Of a DNA stretch of 64,000 nucleotides, positions 33,841 through 42,634 are shown in pieces. This stretch comes from an uncultured Maribacter sp. (GTDB lineage Bacteria; Bacteroidota; Bacteroidia; Flavobacteriales; Flavobacteriaceae): assembly GCA_947504045.1 (NCBI GenBank), contig CANNFY010000001.1:1054001-1118000 (forward strand), in the 5' to 3' direction. Under the pieces are notes generated by a model that was not told the origin of the DNA, ran no database searches, and saw only the letters and a list, made by a program, of their open reading frames with translations. Positions within the stretch are counted from its first letter, which is position 1; each line of letters opens with the position of its first letter. The translations under genes and the position numbers were made by a program.

Positions 33841-34433
33841 TTCTTAGTTAATTTAGTTGAATCAATAACTACTGGTTCTGGTTTTCCTATTAACACTTCT
33901 TCTTTAGCAGTTTTAAGAGCTTCTAATTGCGTTTCAATAGATTTTAATCTACTATCAAAAGCTTCTTGTTTAACGTTGTCAGAGGGCTTTATAATCTTGT
34001 ATAAAGAGTAGCACCCTCCAAGTAAACCGAATATAAAAACTGGAATAAAAGTTATCTTTTGCCACTTAGCAAGAGTTAACTGAATTTTATCCTTTTCCCT
34101 TTGAATTTGTTTTGCTTCAAACTCTAAAGCTAAGCCCTTATCTTTAGCTATTTTGTTATTAATTTTATATTCATAAATTCCTGTATATCCATTTGCTTCA
34201 AGGAATTTAGCCGTATACATAGTTCTTTGTAAATGGTATGTTTCCCCTATAATTAAGATAGCGATTTTTGAGCTATCATTTCCTATCTCCTCTAAATGGT
34301 CTTTTAAATCTTCATCAGATATATCTTTGTTTTTAATATTGTATTTAATCCATAAAAAATCAGCTCCTTTTGGTTTATCAGAAATTAAATTAAGTATTTC
34401 ATCCTTTAGTTTTGCCCTTTCTAATCCATCCAT
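33837..34433 (-). CDS. Membrane protein, first gene of a coupled pair
   Basis: 198 residues. The N-terminal 60 residues look winged-helix-like (MDGLERAKLKDEILNLISDKP...ADFLWIKYNI...LKDHLEEIG). A charged helical stretch (95-122), a membrane helix (about 126-147) and a C-terminal heptad region (SRLKSIETQLEALKTAKEEV) follow. It overlaps the next gene by ATGA. On a mobile island, a paired membrane module of this form is a reasonable candidate for an uncharacterised defence or maintenance system, but there is no direct evidence. Confidence 0.66.
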   Translation of the reverse strand: MDGLERAKLKDEILNLISDKPKGADFLWIKYNIKNKDISDEDLKDHLEEIGNDSSKIAILIIGETYHLQRTMYTAKFLEANGYTGIYEYKINNKIAKDKGLALEFEAKQIQREKDKIQLTLAKWQKITFIPVFIFGLLGGCYSLYKIIKPSDNVKQEAFDSRLKSIETQLEALKTAKEEVLIGKPEPVVIDSTKLTKK

Positions 34434-34540
34434 TATAAAACATATTAGTGTACATCAAATGTAAGAAAATGTTGATAATTATTGAATAACTCTTTGCATA
34501 TAGCAACGTAAGACAAAAGAACTATGTATATATTTGAAGT

Positions 34541-34645
34541 ATGATTTTAAGGTTAAACGAATTCCTAATGGAAACCGCACTAGGTGTGATTGTATTAGGT
34601 GTCATTGTAGAACTTTTAGTTGAGTTTATTAAAAGTAGGAAATGA
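34541..34645 (+). CDS. 34-residue hydrophobic peptide (possible toxin-like)
   Basis: ATG to TGA encodes a short peptide whose core ETALGVIVLGVIVELLVEF is a membrane helix, followed by a basic KSRK tail. A TATATTTG box lies just before the start, and a terminator follows 47 bp after the stop. The hydrophobic-core/basic-tail form resembles type I toxins and small membrane regulators. An internal Met at residue 10 is the alternative start. Existence as a gene is supported only by this context. Confidence 0.45.
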   Translation: MILRLNEFLMETALGVIVLGVIVELLVEFIKSRK

Positions 34646-34692
34646 TTAGTTAAAAACTTAAGATTATGATATAGAAACTAAAAGAAGATTAC

Positions 34693-34720
34693 CCTCTAGC
34701 ACTTTGTTAGGGGGTTTTTA
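34693..34720 (+). terminator. Intrinsic terminator after the small hydrophobic ORF
   Basis: CCCTCTA (34693-34699) pairs with TAGGGGG (34709-34715, with a G-T pair), followed by TTTTT. Confidence 0.8.
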
Positions 34721-34804
34721 TTTAAGTTCCGCTTTTATTGTCTAAAAGCACTCTAATTAAACAATCAAACAAACCACCACTACCAGTAAATAAATCTATA
34801 TCAT

Positions 34805-34812
34805 TATATTTG
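34805..34812 (+). promoter_or_regulatory. -7 box (TATATTTG) of the RNA candidate
   Basis: An exact TAnnTTTG match lies between two terminators and faces a stretch with no open frame. A matching TTG at the upstream position is not evident. Confidence 0.45.
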
Positions 34813-34817
34813 TAAAT

Positions 34818-34981
34818 AGATATAAAAAAGAAAAGAGCATTATCGACCCTTTTACGTTATCAGCTGTAGGACATTCCACATCCCCCTACAAAGGTTATTG
34901 CTTCTGGTAAAAGCAAATAGTAAACGGTATAATACTCTAATCTTACTTTGCACAAAGCACCCTTATAATGGGTGTTTTTTG
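34818..34981 (+). ncRNA. Candidate structured RNA with several hairpins
   Basis: About 165 nt between an exact -7 box and a strong terminator, without a credible frame. Hairpins: TGTAGG (34865-34870) with CCTACA (34885-34890); TTGCTT (34898-34903) with AAGCAA (34911-34916); and the terminator stem CACCC (34958-34962) with GGGTG (34970-34974). A weaker AAAAG/CTTTT pairing lies at the 5' end. It could be a regulator of the element, an antisense to a toxin, or part of an RNA-based system. I do not recognise the family. Confidence 0.5.
34957..34981 (+). terminator. Intrinsic terminator of the RNA candidate
   Basis: CACCC/GGGTG stem with a 7-base loop and six Ts. Confidence 0.85.
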
Positions 34982-35146
34982 TTAATATACTTCAAATATA
35001 CTGTTCTTATAATTACTAAGACGCAATAGTGTTACACTTTGTTTTACTCCATCTAATTGATAACCAAACAAGCATTTGTAAGTTAAATCATAATTTTGTA
35101 GGTTTATACCACTTCCCTCGTGCAAAACCAACCAAAATTAAAAAAC

Positions 35147-36139
35147 ATGAAAAACTCTTTAGCAATTTTGCTACTCATTAGTCTGTTCTATTCCCAAAGC
35201 TCATTTTCACAGGAAAGTTTTAAGAAAAGATATAACATCAAAAAAGTCAACCTAAATTTAGTTAAAGAATCTTATTACAAACTCTCGCAACCCATTGAAC
35301 CCAATGACTTATTGAAAGAAAAGAAGGAAATAGCTATAGCAGCTATGAGAAAAAAAATAGAAGAAGTTTCAAATAATTATAGAAACTCATTTAAAGCCTA
35401 TGACCTTGAAAAAAAAGAAGTAACAATAACTGAAAAGGAGGCAAAAAAACCAGACATTGAACATTGTTTAATGTATAAAATCGAAGAAGAACCAGACTTT
35501 TATAATAATAAATGTACTGACGGAAAGACAAATAAATTAAAAGGCAACCTTCTTTTTGATGAAGAAAAGTTGTATGTCAATATGTGGAATTTCAAATATA
35601 AAAATAACGATAACCCCGAAAAACAATGCAAAGATGACAAAAAGGTGTTATTTCATACTTTTAAAGATGGTGAAACAAAAACTTTATGGTCATGGCAAAT
35701 GACTTCTACCGCACTAACAATACCTTTTAAGTATAGACCTAAAGATGGTGATAATGATGCTATACCTTCTACTTTCTCAACTTCTTTCAATGCAGGTCTT
35801 TTTGCAGGGTATTCTATGGGATGGACAAAATTCCATCATAGGAAAAAAGTTGGTAACAAAACTATTGAAAATAAAGTTACACTAGGTGCTTTTTTAGGTG
35901 CTGCATCAGAAGAATTATCATCTAAAAATACTAATGGAGATAACAAGTTTACGGACTCTCAAACTGAAAGTATTGGATTGTTATCAAGAGGATTTGGACT
36001 TTTATATTCCAGAAATAAAATCAACGTAGGTGTTTTTATGGGTTGGGATAAAGGTATTGGAACAAGTGGTAAAGCTTGGAATCATGACGGACATCTTTGG
36101 CTTGGTGCAGGATTAGGTTACGACATTTTTAAATTATAA
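35147..36139 (+). CDS. Secreted or outer-membrane protein of unknown function
   Basis: 330 residues from the ATG at 35147 (MKNSLAILLLISLF), which gives a clean signal peptide cut near SFSQ; a GTG nine codons upstream is less likely. After an N-terminal charged helical region comes a stretch with two Cys (EHCLMYK...NNKCTDGK). The C-terminal 150 residues alternate in strand-like fashion with many Gly (GFGLLYSRNKINVGVFMGWDK, final GLGYDIFKL), as in a membrane beta-barrel. Unrecognised; it is cargo of the element. Confidence 0.62.
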   Translation: MKNSLAILLLISLFYSQSSFSQESFKKRYNIKKVNLNLVKESYYKLSQPIEPNDLLKEKKEIAIAAMRKKIEEVSNNYRNSFKAYDLEKKEVTITEKEAKKPDIEHCLMYKIEEEPDFYNNKCTDGKTNKLKGNLLFDEEKLYVNMWNFKYKNNDNPEKQCKDDKKVLFHTFKDGETKTLWSWQMTSTALTIPFKYRPKDGDNDAIPSTFSTSFNAGLFAGYSMGWTKFHHRKKVGNKTIENKVTLGAFLGAASEELSSKNTNGDNKFTDSQTESIGLLSRGFGLLYSRNKINVGVFMGWDKGIGTSGKAWNHDGHLWLGAGLGYDIFKL

Positions 36140-36365
36140 ATTAACACCCCATATAAGATTATTTTCAATTATTATATTCTCAGTCACTAACATAATTTAA
36201 AAATAATAATGTAATTTAAGCAAACCTTCGACTTAAACATGTACGGATTATCAGCTGTTTAACTTTCTATTTGACATAATGATGTTTATAGTAAATAATA
36301 CATCTGCTTTTACAGAACTAACTGTATCATTTAACTAATTTTATTTGAGTTAGAATAGTGTCAAA

Positions 36366-37016
36366 TTATACTACTTTTAAAGCTAGCCTTCTAACCTGTA
36401 TAGCCTGAAAACTCTTACCTCTACTAGTTTTAAAACCGTTTGCATTAAGTTCCTTAGCTATCTGCGAGTGATTGAGACCCTGTAAAGCCAAAGATTTAAT
36501 ATAAGCTTTAGCCTTTCTGTTGTTCTCATTGTTGGATGCCTTAGCCTTATTAGTCCGCACCCCTTTATTCCTACCAGTTTGATTGAAGTTTTCGGGCTTA
36601 CCCAATTGTACACCTTTCTTTTTAAGTTCTTGTAATGCTGCTTTGGTTCTTTGGCTTATCAATTCCGCTTCATGCTCCGCAATGGCTGCAAAGATATGTA
36701 TAGTAAGCTTATTGGCGTGTGGCATATCTAATGCCTTAAATTCAACATTACTATCCATAAGAGTGGATATAAACGACACATTTCGGGCTAATCTGTCCAA
36801 TTTGGCAATTAATAAAGTACTACCAGTTTGCTTACAATGCTCTATAGCTTTTTCTAGTTCTATTTGTACCCTTTTCTTTGTTCCTGTTTCCTTTTCTCTA
36901 TAAGATGCTAGTACTTCATCATCTGATTTAAGATAATTACCAATTATAGTTTCTTGGGCTTCTAATCCTAAATCTTGTTTTTTTGTAGATACTCTATAGT
37001 AGGTTATATAATGCAT
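36366..37016 (-). CDS. Small serine recombinase (resolvase/invertase family)
   Basis: 216 residues. N-terminal resolvase domain with YYRVSTKKQ (nucleophile Ser10), AKLDRLARN (catalytic Arg) and AAIAEHEAELISQRT on helix E, followed by a hinge and C-terminal HTH (GLNHSQIAKELNANGFKTSRGKSF). It is full length for a resolvase or DNA invertase. It lies downstream of the large recombinase on the same strand and may resolve element multimers or flip a segment. No obvious paired recombination sites were seen. Confidence 0.92.
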   Translation of the reverse strand: MHYITYYRVSTKKQDLGLEAQETIIGNYLKSDDEVLASYREKETGTKKRVQIELEKAIEHCKQTGSTLLIAKLDRLARNVSFISTLMDSNVEFKALDMPHANKLTIHIFAAIAEHEAELISQRTKAALQELKKKGVQLGKPENFNQTGRNKGVRTNKAKASNNENNRKAKAYIKSLALQGLNHSQIAKELNANGFKTSRGKSFQAIQVRRLALKVV

Positions 37017-37101
37017 TCTATAAAGATATAACTAATTTTACATTACTAGAACGTTCGTTGTTGTTGTGTAAATATATTCGATATAATGTAATAGGCTAGA
37101 C

Positions 37102-37335
37102 TTAGAATCCGATACTACCAGAATATTTGTCTAATAATTGACCTGTCTGAAAATGCTTCTTACAAACTATTTTATCTGTTTTTGAGTCTAGTTGAACCTC
37201 AACAAAGAAATCAAAGAGTGCATATAAATTAAATTTTTCGTTGGGTTCTATATGATGTGTAAGGTAAGTACCTTTATCCCAAAGTACGTTCCATTGTTTG
37301 GCTTCTTCCAACATTTTGTATTCGTATAACCCCAT
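37102..37335 (-). CDS. 77-residue hypothetical, coupled to the large recombinase
   Basis: It starts 8 bp after the large recombinase stop on the same strand, so it is in that operon. The sequence has no recognised motif (MGLYEYKMLEEAKQWNVLWDKGTYL...). The position is where recombination directionality factors are often found in serine-integrase elements, so that role is worth considering, purely by location. Confidence 0.55.
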   Translation of the reverse strand: MGLYEYKMLEEAKQWNVLWDKGTYLTHHIEPNEKFNLYALFDFFVEVQLDSKTDKIVCKKHFQTGQLLDKYSGSIGF

Positions 37336-37343
37336 ATATTTGA

Positions 37344-39008
37344 TTATAAGTTTTTTGTGTAATTGTTAAATTCATTATGCATACGCTCATTTATTCTTTG
37401 AGGGTCTTTGCCAAAGTCCTTTAGATAAAAATGCTTGTTTGTAGTTAAGTTCTTTACTCCATAATATCTCGATTCCATTATTAGCTCCATAGGTGGTACA
37501 GGGATGTTAAATTCTACTTTTATTCGTAGTGGTACTTTTGGGTAGTTAATAGTTATTTGTTTAATGTACTTTTCAACCATAGCCACTTTTTCGTCAAATG
37601 TTATGGTCTCCTTAATTTTATCCTTGTTCCTTTCTATCCTATTTGTTTTTATAGCTTCTTTTATTGAATGCTTCATCCATTCTTTTATGGTTGGATTCTT
37701 TTCATTTTGCCACTTTTCAGGTAAATCGAAATTAAAATCAATATTCATCTGTTCAAGTAGCCTATTAGTATTTTGTAACTTTTCAAGTTCATCCGTCAAT
37801 GTTTTAATGTTTTCTTCCGTCTTGAATGTTTGATTATCAATACGTTTTTTTTCAGACATATATAAATCTAGCTCGACCCCACCTAATACATATACCTGAT
37901 GATTTCGTTTTAGTTCTTCTTTTAGTTTATTTAATCTCTTTGTTTGATATTTAATTTTAGTTTCAAGCTGTTTTTTTTGTTCAACATTTCCACCTTCTAA
38001 ATAAGTTTTATGTGCTAGTTCATATAGTTCTTTACCAAATAAAATATGTTCAAATATTACCTTGTCCAATGGTTCAGCACTAACGGCTTTGCTATGACAA
38101 TTTTGCACCCCTCTATTAACAGCACTTAAGCAACGGTAGTATGTGTGCCTAGTTCGTGCTGTAATGGTGTAACGTGTTCCACACTTGCCACAAATAAGAA
38201 CTTCATTAAGAATATACTTCTTTGATTTTGCTCCAGGTTTTTTGTATCTACTACCAATGCTATCTAGTAATTTATCATGGATTTTTTTATCGATGATAGG
38301 AGGGACTTTAATTTCAATATCTGTGAATTTAGCAGTACCTGAATAGGTTTTATTGTAAATCATATAACGAATGGTTGCTGGTGTCCATTCAATATCATAT
38401 CGAGTCTCAATAGCTAATTCATTAAGGTGTTTAGCTATTCTTATGTAACCATACCCTTTGTTATAAAGATTAAATATTAGTTTTACTGTTTCAACTTCTT
38501 CCTCTTTAATTTTCCATTTATCATTTTCATCTTTTATATAGCCATACGGTAATATGCCATGTGGAGTACCCTCTTTAGCATTCCGTCTTAATACTGTTTT
38601 AATCTTTTTAGCGGTTAATCTAGCAAAATGTGCATCCATTCCTGCTTTAATAGTATAAAATAAATACGTGTTCTCATCTTTAAAATCAGCGATAACCCCA
38701 TTGTCATATAATAAAGTACCTGTATCTCTAAGTAGGTCTGCAAAGGTGTGCCAAGCAATTTCATTACGTGCCAAACGAGAACTATCCCAAATATATACAC
38801 CTGTAATTTTTCCGTTTTCAATATCCTTTAAAAGTTCAGCAAATTTAGGTCGTTGTTCTTTTGCTTTCTGTCCACTAATGACACCTTCATCGTAGTACCG
38901 ATACTCTAACTTGTTCTCTAAAGCGAACTCTTGTCCTAGTAGTTTTTGTTCCTTTATACTCTTTTCTTTCTTCCTTTCTCTACTCTTTCTTATGTAAATA
39001 CCTAACAT
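37344..39008 (-). CDS. Large serine recombinase (integrase of the element)
   Basis: 554 residues. Catalytic resolvase domain (1-150) with Ser9 in RKSRER and SSRLARN Arg; recombinase domain (about 155-265); zinc ribbon with Cys273, Cys276, Cys293, Cys304; coiled coil (about 335-415) typical of this family's synapsis control. Gene position is standard: at one end, next to the attachment site. Its start lies 26 bp from the half-site at 39035, so integration replaces part of its upstream sequence with host DNA, which may change its expression. Confidence 0.95.
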   Translation of the reverse strand: MLGIYIRKSRERKKEKSIKEQKLLGQEFALENKLEYRYYDEGVISGQKAKEQRPKFAELLKDIENGKITGVYIWDSSRLARNEIAWHTFADLLRDTGTLLYDNGVIADFKDENTYLFYTIKAGMDAHFARLTAKKIKTVLRRNAKEGTPHGILPYGYIKDENDKWKIKEEEVETVKLIFNLYNKGYGYIRIAKHLNELAIETRYDIEWTPATIRYMIYNKTYSGTAKFTDIEIKVPPIIDKKIHDKLLDSIGSRYKKPGAKSKKYILNEVLICGKCGTRYTITARTRHTYYRCLSAVNRGVQNCHSKAVSAEPLDKVIFEHILFGKELYELAHKTYLEGGNVEQKKQLETKIKYQTKRLNKLKEELKRNHQVYVLGGVELDLYMSEKKRIDNQTFKTEENIKTLTDELEKLQNTNRLLEQMNIDFNFDLPEKWQNEKNPTIKEWMKHSIKEAIKTNRIERNKDKIKETITFDEKVAMVEKYIKQITINYPKVPLRIKVEFNIPVPPMELIMESRYYGVKNLTTNKHFYLKDFGKDPQRINERMHNEFNNYTKNL

Positions 39009-39034
39009 ACAATTGATTGTATTAATATGTAAAG

Positions 39035-39059
39035 TTACATAAATAATATTAATAACTGG
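39035..39059. other. attR: element half-site plus core GG
   Basis: The 23-bp half-site (39035-39057) followed by GG (39058-39059) is the inverse partner of 25815-25837. The rebuilt attP is a 48-bp imperfect palindrome around GG. To the right, the receptor coding frame resumes without a gap. Confidence 0.88.
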
Positions 39060-41246
39060 GGAGGATTAAATGATGTTACAAGAAACCAAGAATTTTCAGC
39101 AGGATTAAAGACATCTTCGTATTCATTTGGAGGGGTTTTAGGAACTACGAATATAAATACTAGACCATCGCAACTTAGACCAGGTTATAGGTTTTCTTCT
39201 TCTATTTCTAATAGAACTTATGCTGGAAGATTAATGGCAACCTATACTTCTACAACAAATAAAGCAGGGCTATCTTATAGTGTTTCTAGTTCTTTAAGAG
39301 GAGCAAAAAACGGATTTGTTGAAGGAACATTGTATAATGCATACGCAATATATGGTGCTTTAGAATATAATGTAAACACAAAAAACTCTTTATTGCTAAC
39401 CACCTTTTTAGCATCAAATAGAAGAGGAAGGTCTTCTGCTATTACCCAAGAAATTTTTGATCTAAAAGGAAATACTTATAACCCATATTGGGGAATTCAA
39501 AATGGAAAAATAAGAAATTCTAGAGAACGTAAATTACAAGAACCAGTATTTATGTTAAACCATATATTTAATTCTAAAAAAATAGATATAAATACAGGAG
39601 TATCGTACCAATTTGGAACTCATTCTAGAAGCAGGTTAGGGTACTATAACGCACCTAACCCAGATAAAACATACTACAGATATTTACCAAGTTTTTATAT
39701 TAACAGCCCAATTGGAGCTAATTTTTATAGTGCAAACAAAGCGGAAAAAGATTTTTTAAATAATGCACAAATAGACTGGGAAAATTTATATGCAGCAAAT
39801 ACAAATAATGTAGGTTCTCCAGCGTCTTATATTTTATATAATGATGTGGTTAAAGACCGCCAGTTTATTATAAACAGTATTGTTAATATAAATTTAGGAA
39901 CAGCTTATAAATTAGATATAGGCATGTACTACCAAAATTTAAATTCTAGTAATTACGCACAAATAGAAGACCTTTTAGGTGCAAGTTTTCATAATGATGT
40001 GGATGCTTTTTCTAACACAAAAAACAACGTAAATGAAAGCCAAGAAAAGTTAGAAGGAGACATTTTTAACTATAACTACAATATTCTTGCAAATAGGTTT
40101 AATGTTTTTGGGCAATTAAATTATGAGACTAAAAAATGGGAAGGTTTTATTTCTGGAAAATATAACACATCTAATTACCAAAGAAAAGGATTATACCGTA
40201 ATGAACGTTTTTTTGATAACTCTTTAGGAAAAAGTGAAAAGATTAATTTTTCTAACGCTTCAACTAAAGCTGGTGTAACCTATAAAGTTAATGGTAGAAA
40301 TTGGGTTTCTACCAACGTAGCATTAATTAATAGACCACCAACAATACAAAATTTATTTATTAACCCTAGAGAAAATAATACTATTGTAGGAGAAAATACT
40401 AAAGAAACCTTAACTAGTTTAGATGTTAATTACTTTGCAAGTTTTCCTAAGCTTACCGCTAGAGTTTCAGGTTTTCATACTCGTTTTCAAAACACTACAG
40501 ATGTCAACTTCTTTTTTGTTGATGCTGGGGTTGGATCAGACTTTGTACAAGAGGTACTTACTGGTTTAGATAAATTACATTTTGGAGCAGAAATAGGGTT
40601 AACCTACCAATTGTCTCCTGCGGTAAAACTATCAGGAGTGCTTTCTCTTTCAAAATATGTATATGCAAGTAACCCTAATGTTACTATAAATTTTGATACT
40701 GCAGATGCTACAGAAGATTTAATAAACACAGTAGGAAATATAGATTTAGGAGAAGCATATATAAAAGATTATAAATTAGCGCAAGGTCCTCAAAAAGCAT
40801 GGGCTATTGGTATAGATTATAGAGACCCTAAATATTGGTGGGTGGGGCTTAGTGCAAATTTCTTAGGTAATAATTATAGTAATATTTCTACAATTACCAG
40901 AACAAACAGTTTTTATTTAGACCCAGAAACAGGAGAAAATTTCCCAAACGCTACAGAAGAAAATGTTACTGCTTTATTAGCACAAAAACCATTAGACGAT
41001 TTTTATTTATTAAATGCTGTAGCCGGAAAATCATGGTTATTAAAAGGTAAATATATAAGTGTTTTTATGAGTTTAAATAATTTGTTTAATACCCAATATA
41101 GGACAGGTGGTTACGAGCAAAGTAGAAACGGAAATTTTGGACAATTAAGAAACGATACCCTTGGGGGCTCTCCTTCTTTTGCACCAAAATATTGGTATGG
41201 TTACGGTAGAACTTATTTTTTAAATGTTGCGTATAGCTTTAATTAA
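39060..41246 (+). pseudogene. TonB-dependent receptor, C-terminal fragment split by the element
   Basis: The frame resumes at 39060 (GGLNDVTRNQEFSAGL...) and runs without stop to 41246, giving 728 residues. The Met at 39234 is internal and not a real start. The segment holds the rest of the plug and the whole barrel, ending YFLNVAYSFN. Together with residues 1-184 upstream it makes the 912-residue receptor. The next gene, a lipoprotein 9 bp later, would normally be co-transcribed with the receptor and has lost its promoter connection. Confidence 0.95.
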
Positions 41247-41255
41247 AATAGGATA

Positions 41256-42632
41256 ATGAGGAATATAAATATATACAAGTATCATTTTTTAATACTAACT
41301 ATAAATATTATTTGCTTAGTATGTTGTGCACCAGATAAAAATTTTGAGCAACCAGATACGCTTTGTAGTTCAGATTTAGTTGCAACAATTAGTTTGCCAG
41401 AATTAAAAAGTATGTATGTAGACGATATAGTATTAATACAAGAAGATTTAGTTTTAGAAGCTATAGTTATATCTTCGGATAAAGAAGGCAATTTTTTTAG
41501 TGTTCTTCATTGTCAAGATACATCTATAAATTCTTCTGGAGGAATACAGCTAGAAGTAGATTTACAAAACTTACATTTACAATATCCTGTAGGTTCTAAA
41601 GTTTTTATAAAGCTAAAAGGATTGTATTTAGGAAAAAGTAATGATGTTTTTAAACTAGGTAATGTGTTTTCCTCTTTCGGCAATTTATCTGTGGGTAGAT
41701 TACCAGCAATATCTTTAAAAGAACATGTTTTTTTATCATGTGAAGAACAAGTAATATTAGAGCCTAAAGTTTTAGAAATATCAGATATATCTGATCAAGA
41801 TATTAATACATTAGTTAGTTTTTCTAATGTAGAGTTTCTTGAAGAAGAGTTGCAATTAACTTTTGCAGAAGAAAAAGAAGAAACAGATAGGGCACTACAA
41901 AACTGTAATAAAGATGTAATAAAGCTTTTAAATAGTGGATATTCTAATTTTCAAGCAGAAACATTACCTAGCTTAAATGGTTCTATTGTTGGGGTCTTAA
42001 CTAAATCTAGTAAAGAATATAAGCTTATTATAAGAGAACTAGAGGATGTTAATTTTAATAAAGAACGTTGTGTAGAAGAAGTAACAGAGTTTACATCAAA
42101 TGCAATATTCATATCAGAATTAGCAGATCCAGATAATAATAATTTAGGAAGGTTTGTCGAACTTTATAATGCTAGCGATAGCACACTAGTTTTAAATAAA
42201 TGGACCCTACAAAGGTATACTAATGGGAATACTGAAATAAGTTCTGAGATAGATTTATCTGGTATTGAAATAGAATCTAAAAATACAGTTGTAATAGCAC
42301 CTAATTCAGACAACTTTAATTCTATTTATGGTTTTTTTCCAGATTTAGAGGTTGGTAATAATAGTCCTGCAGATTCAAACGGAGATGATAATTTGGTTTT
42401 AATGGATCCTTTTGGTAAAATAATAGATGTTTTTGGAGTGGTTGGGGAAGATGGTTCTGGAACCAATCATGAATTTGAAGATGGTAGAGCACTTAGAAAA
42501 CCTGAAGTGCAAAAAGCAAATCCGGAATATACTTTTAGCGAGTGGCTTATAACTAATGATACTGGAGAAAGTGGCACTATAAACAATCCAGAGGTGGCAC
42601 CTGAAGGATATACGCCGGACACACATAATTAA
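41256..42632 (+). CDS. DUF5689 and lamin-tail-domain lipoprotein
   Basis: 458 residues with lipobox-like LVCC (Cys23/24). The N-terminal half (about 40-280) has the DUF5689 pattern of OB-like strands (VDDIVLIQEDLVLEAIVISSDKEGNFFSVL, GSKVFIKLKGLYLG). The C-terminal part (about 288-400) is a lamin-tail domain (AIFISELADPDNNNLGRFVELYNAS, LNKWTLQRYTNG, DVFGVVGEDG). The family accompanies TonB receptors and nucleases in Bacteroidota and is surface exposed. It follows the receptor by 9 bp. Confidence 0.85.
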   Translation: MRNINIYKYHFLILTINIICLVCCAPDKNFEQPDTLCSSDLVATISLPELKSMYVDDIVLIQEDLVLEAIVISSDKEGNFFSVLHCQDTSINSSGGIQLEVDLQNLHLQYPVGSKVFIKLKGLYLGKSNDVFKLGNVFSSFGNLSVGRLPAISLKEHVFLSCEEQVILEPKVLEISDISDQDINTLVSFSNVEFLEEELQLTFAEEKEETDRALQNCNKDVIKLLNSGYSNFQAETLPSLNGSIVGVLTKSSKEYKLIIRELEDVNFNKERCVEEVTEFTSNAIFISELADPDNNNLGRFVELYNASDSTLVLNKWTLQRYTNGNTEISSEIDLSGIEIESKNTVVIAPNSDNFNSIYGFFPDLEVGNNSPADSNGDDNLVLMDPFGKIIDVFGVVGEDGSGTNHEFEDGRALRKPEVQKANPEYTFSEWLITNDTGESGTINNPEVAPEGYTPDTHN

Positions 42633-42634
42633 TG

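Larger units (their letters stand above)
25813..39059. mobile_element. 13,245-bp integrative element of large-serine-recombinase type
   Basis: The element interrupts a TonB receptor gene. Left and right junctions share only TGG (25812-25814 and 39057-39059). Removing one copy plus the intervening 13,245 bp restores the reading frame QWNNW|GGLNDV. The recombinase gene lies at the right end, 26 bp inside the attP half-site. Cargo includes a helicase-nuclease, an XRE regulator, small membrane proteins, decayed genes and a second serine recombinase. No relaxase, coupling protein or conjugation gene is visible, so it needs another element to move between cells. Confidence 0.93.

Noticed and set aside
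25813-39059. Element as an integrative conjugative element
   Set aside because: No relaxase, coupling ATPase or type IV secretion genes are seen in the whole 13 kb.
25813-39059. Long direct repeats flanking the element as for a tyrosine integrase
   Set aside because: Only TGG is shared; the ends are inverted around GG, as expected for a serine recombinase.
39234-41246. A complete 670-residue TonB receptor starting at 39234
   Set aside because: The same frame is open back to the attR core at 39060 and encodes conserved plug sequence; the Met is internal to a split gene.
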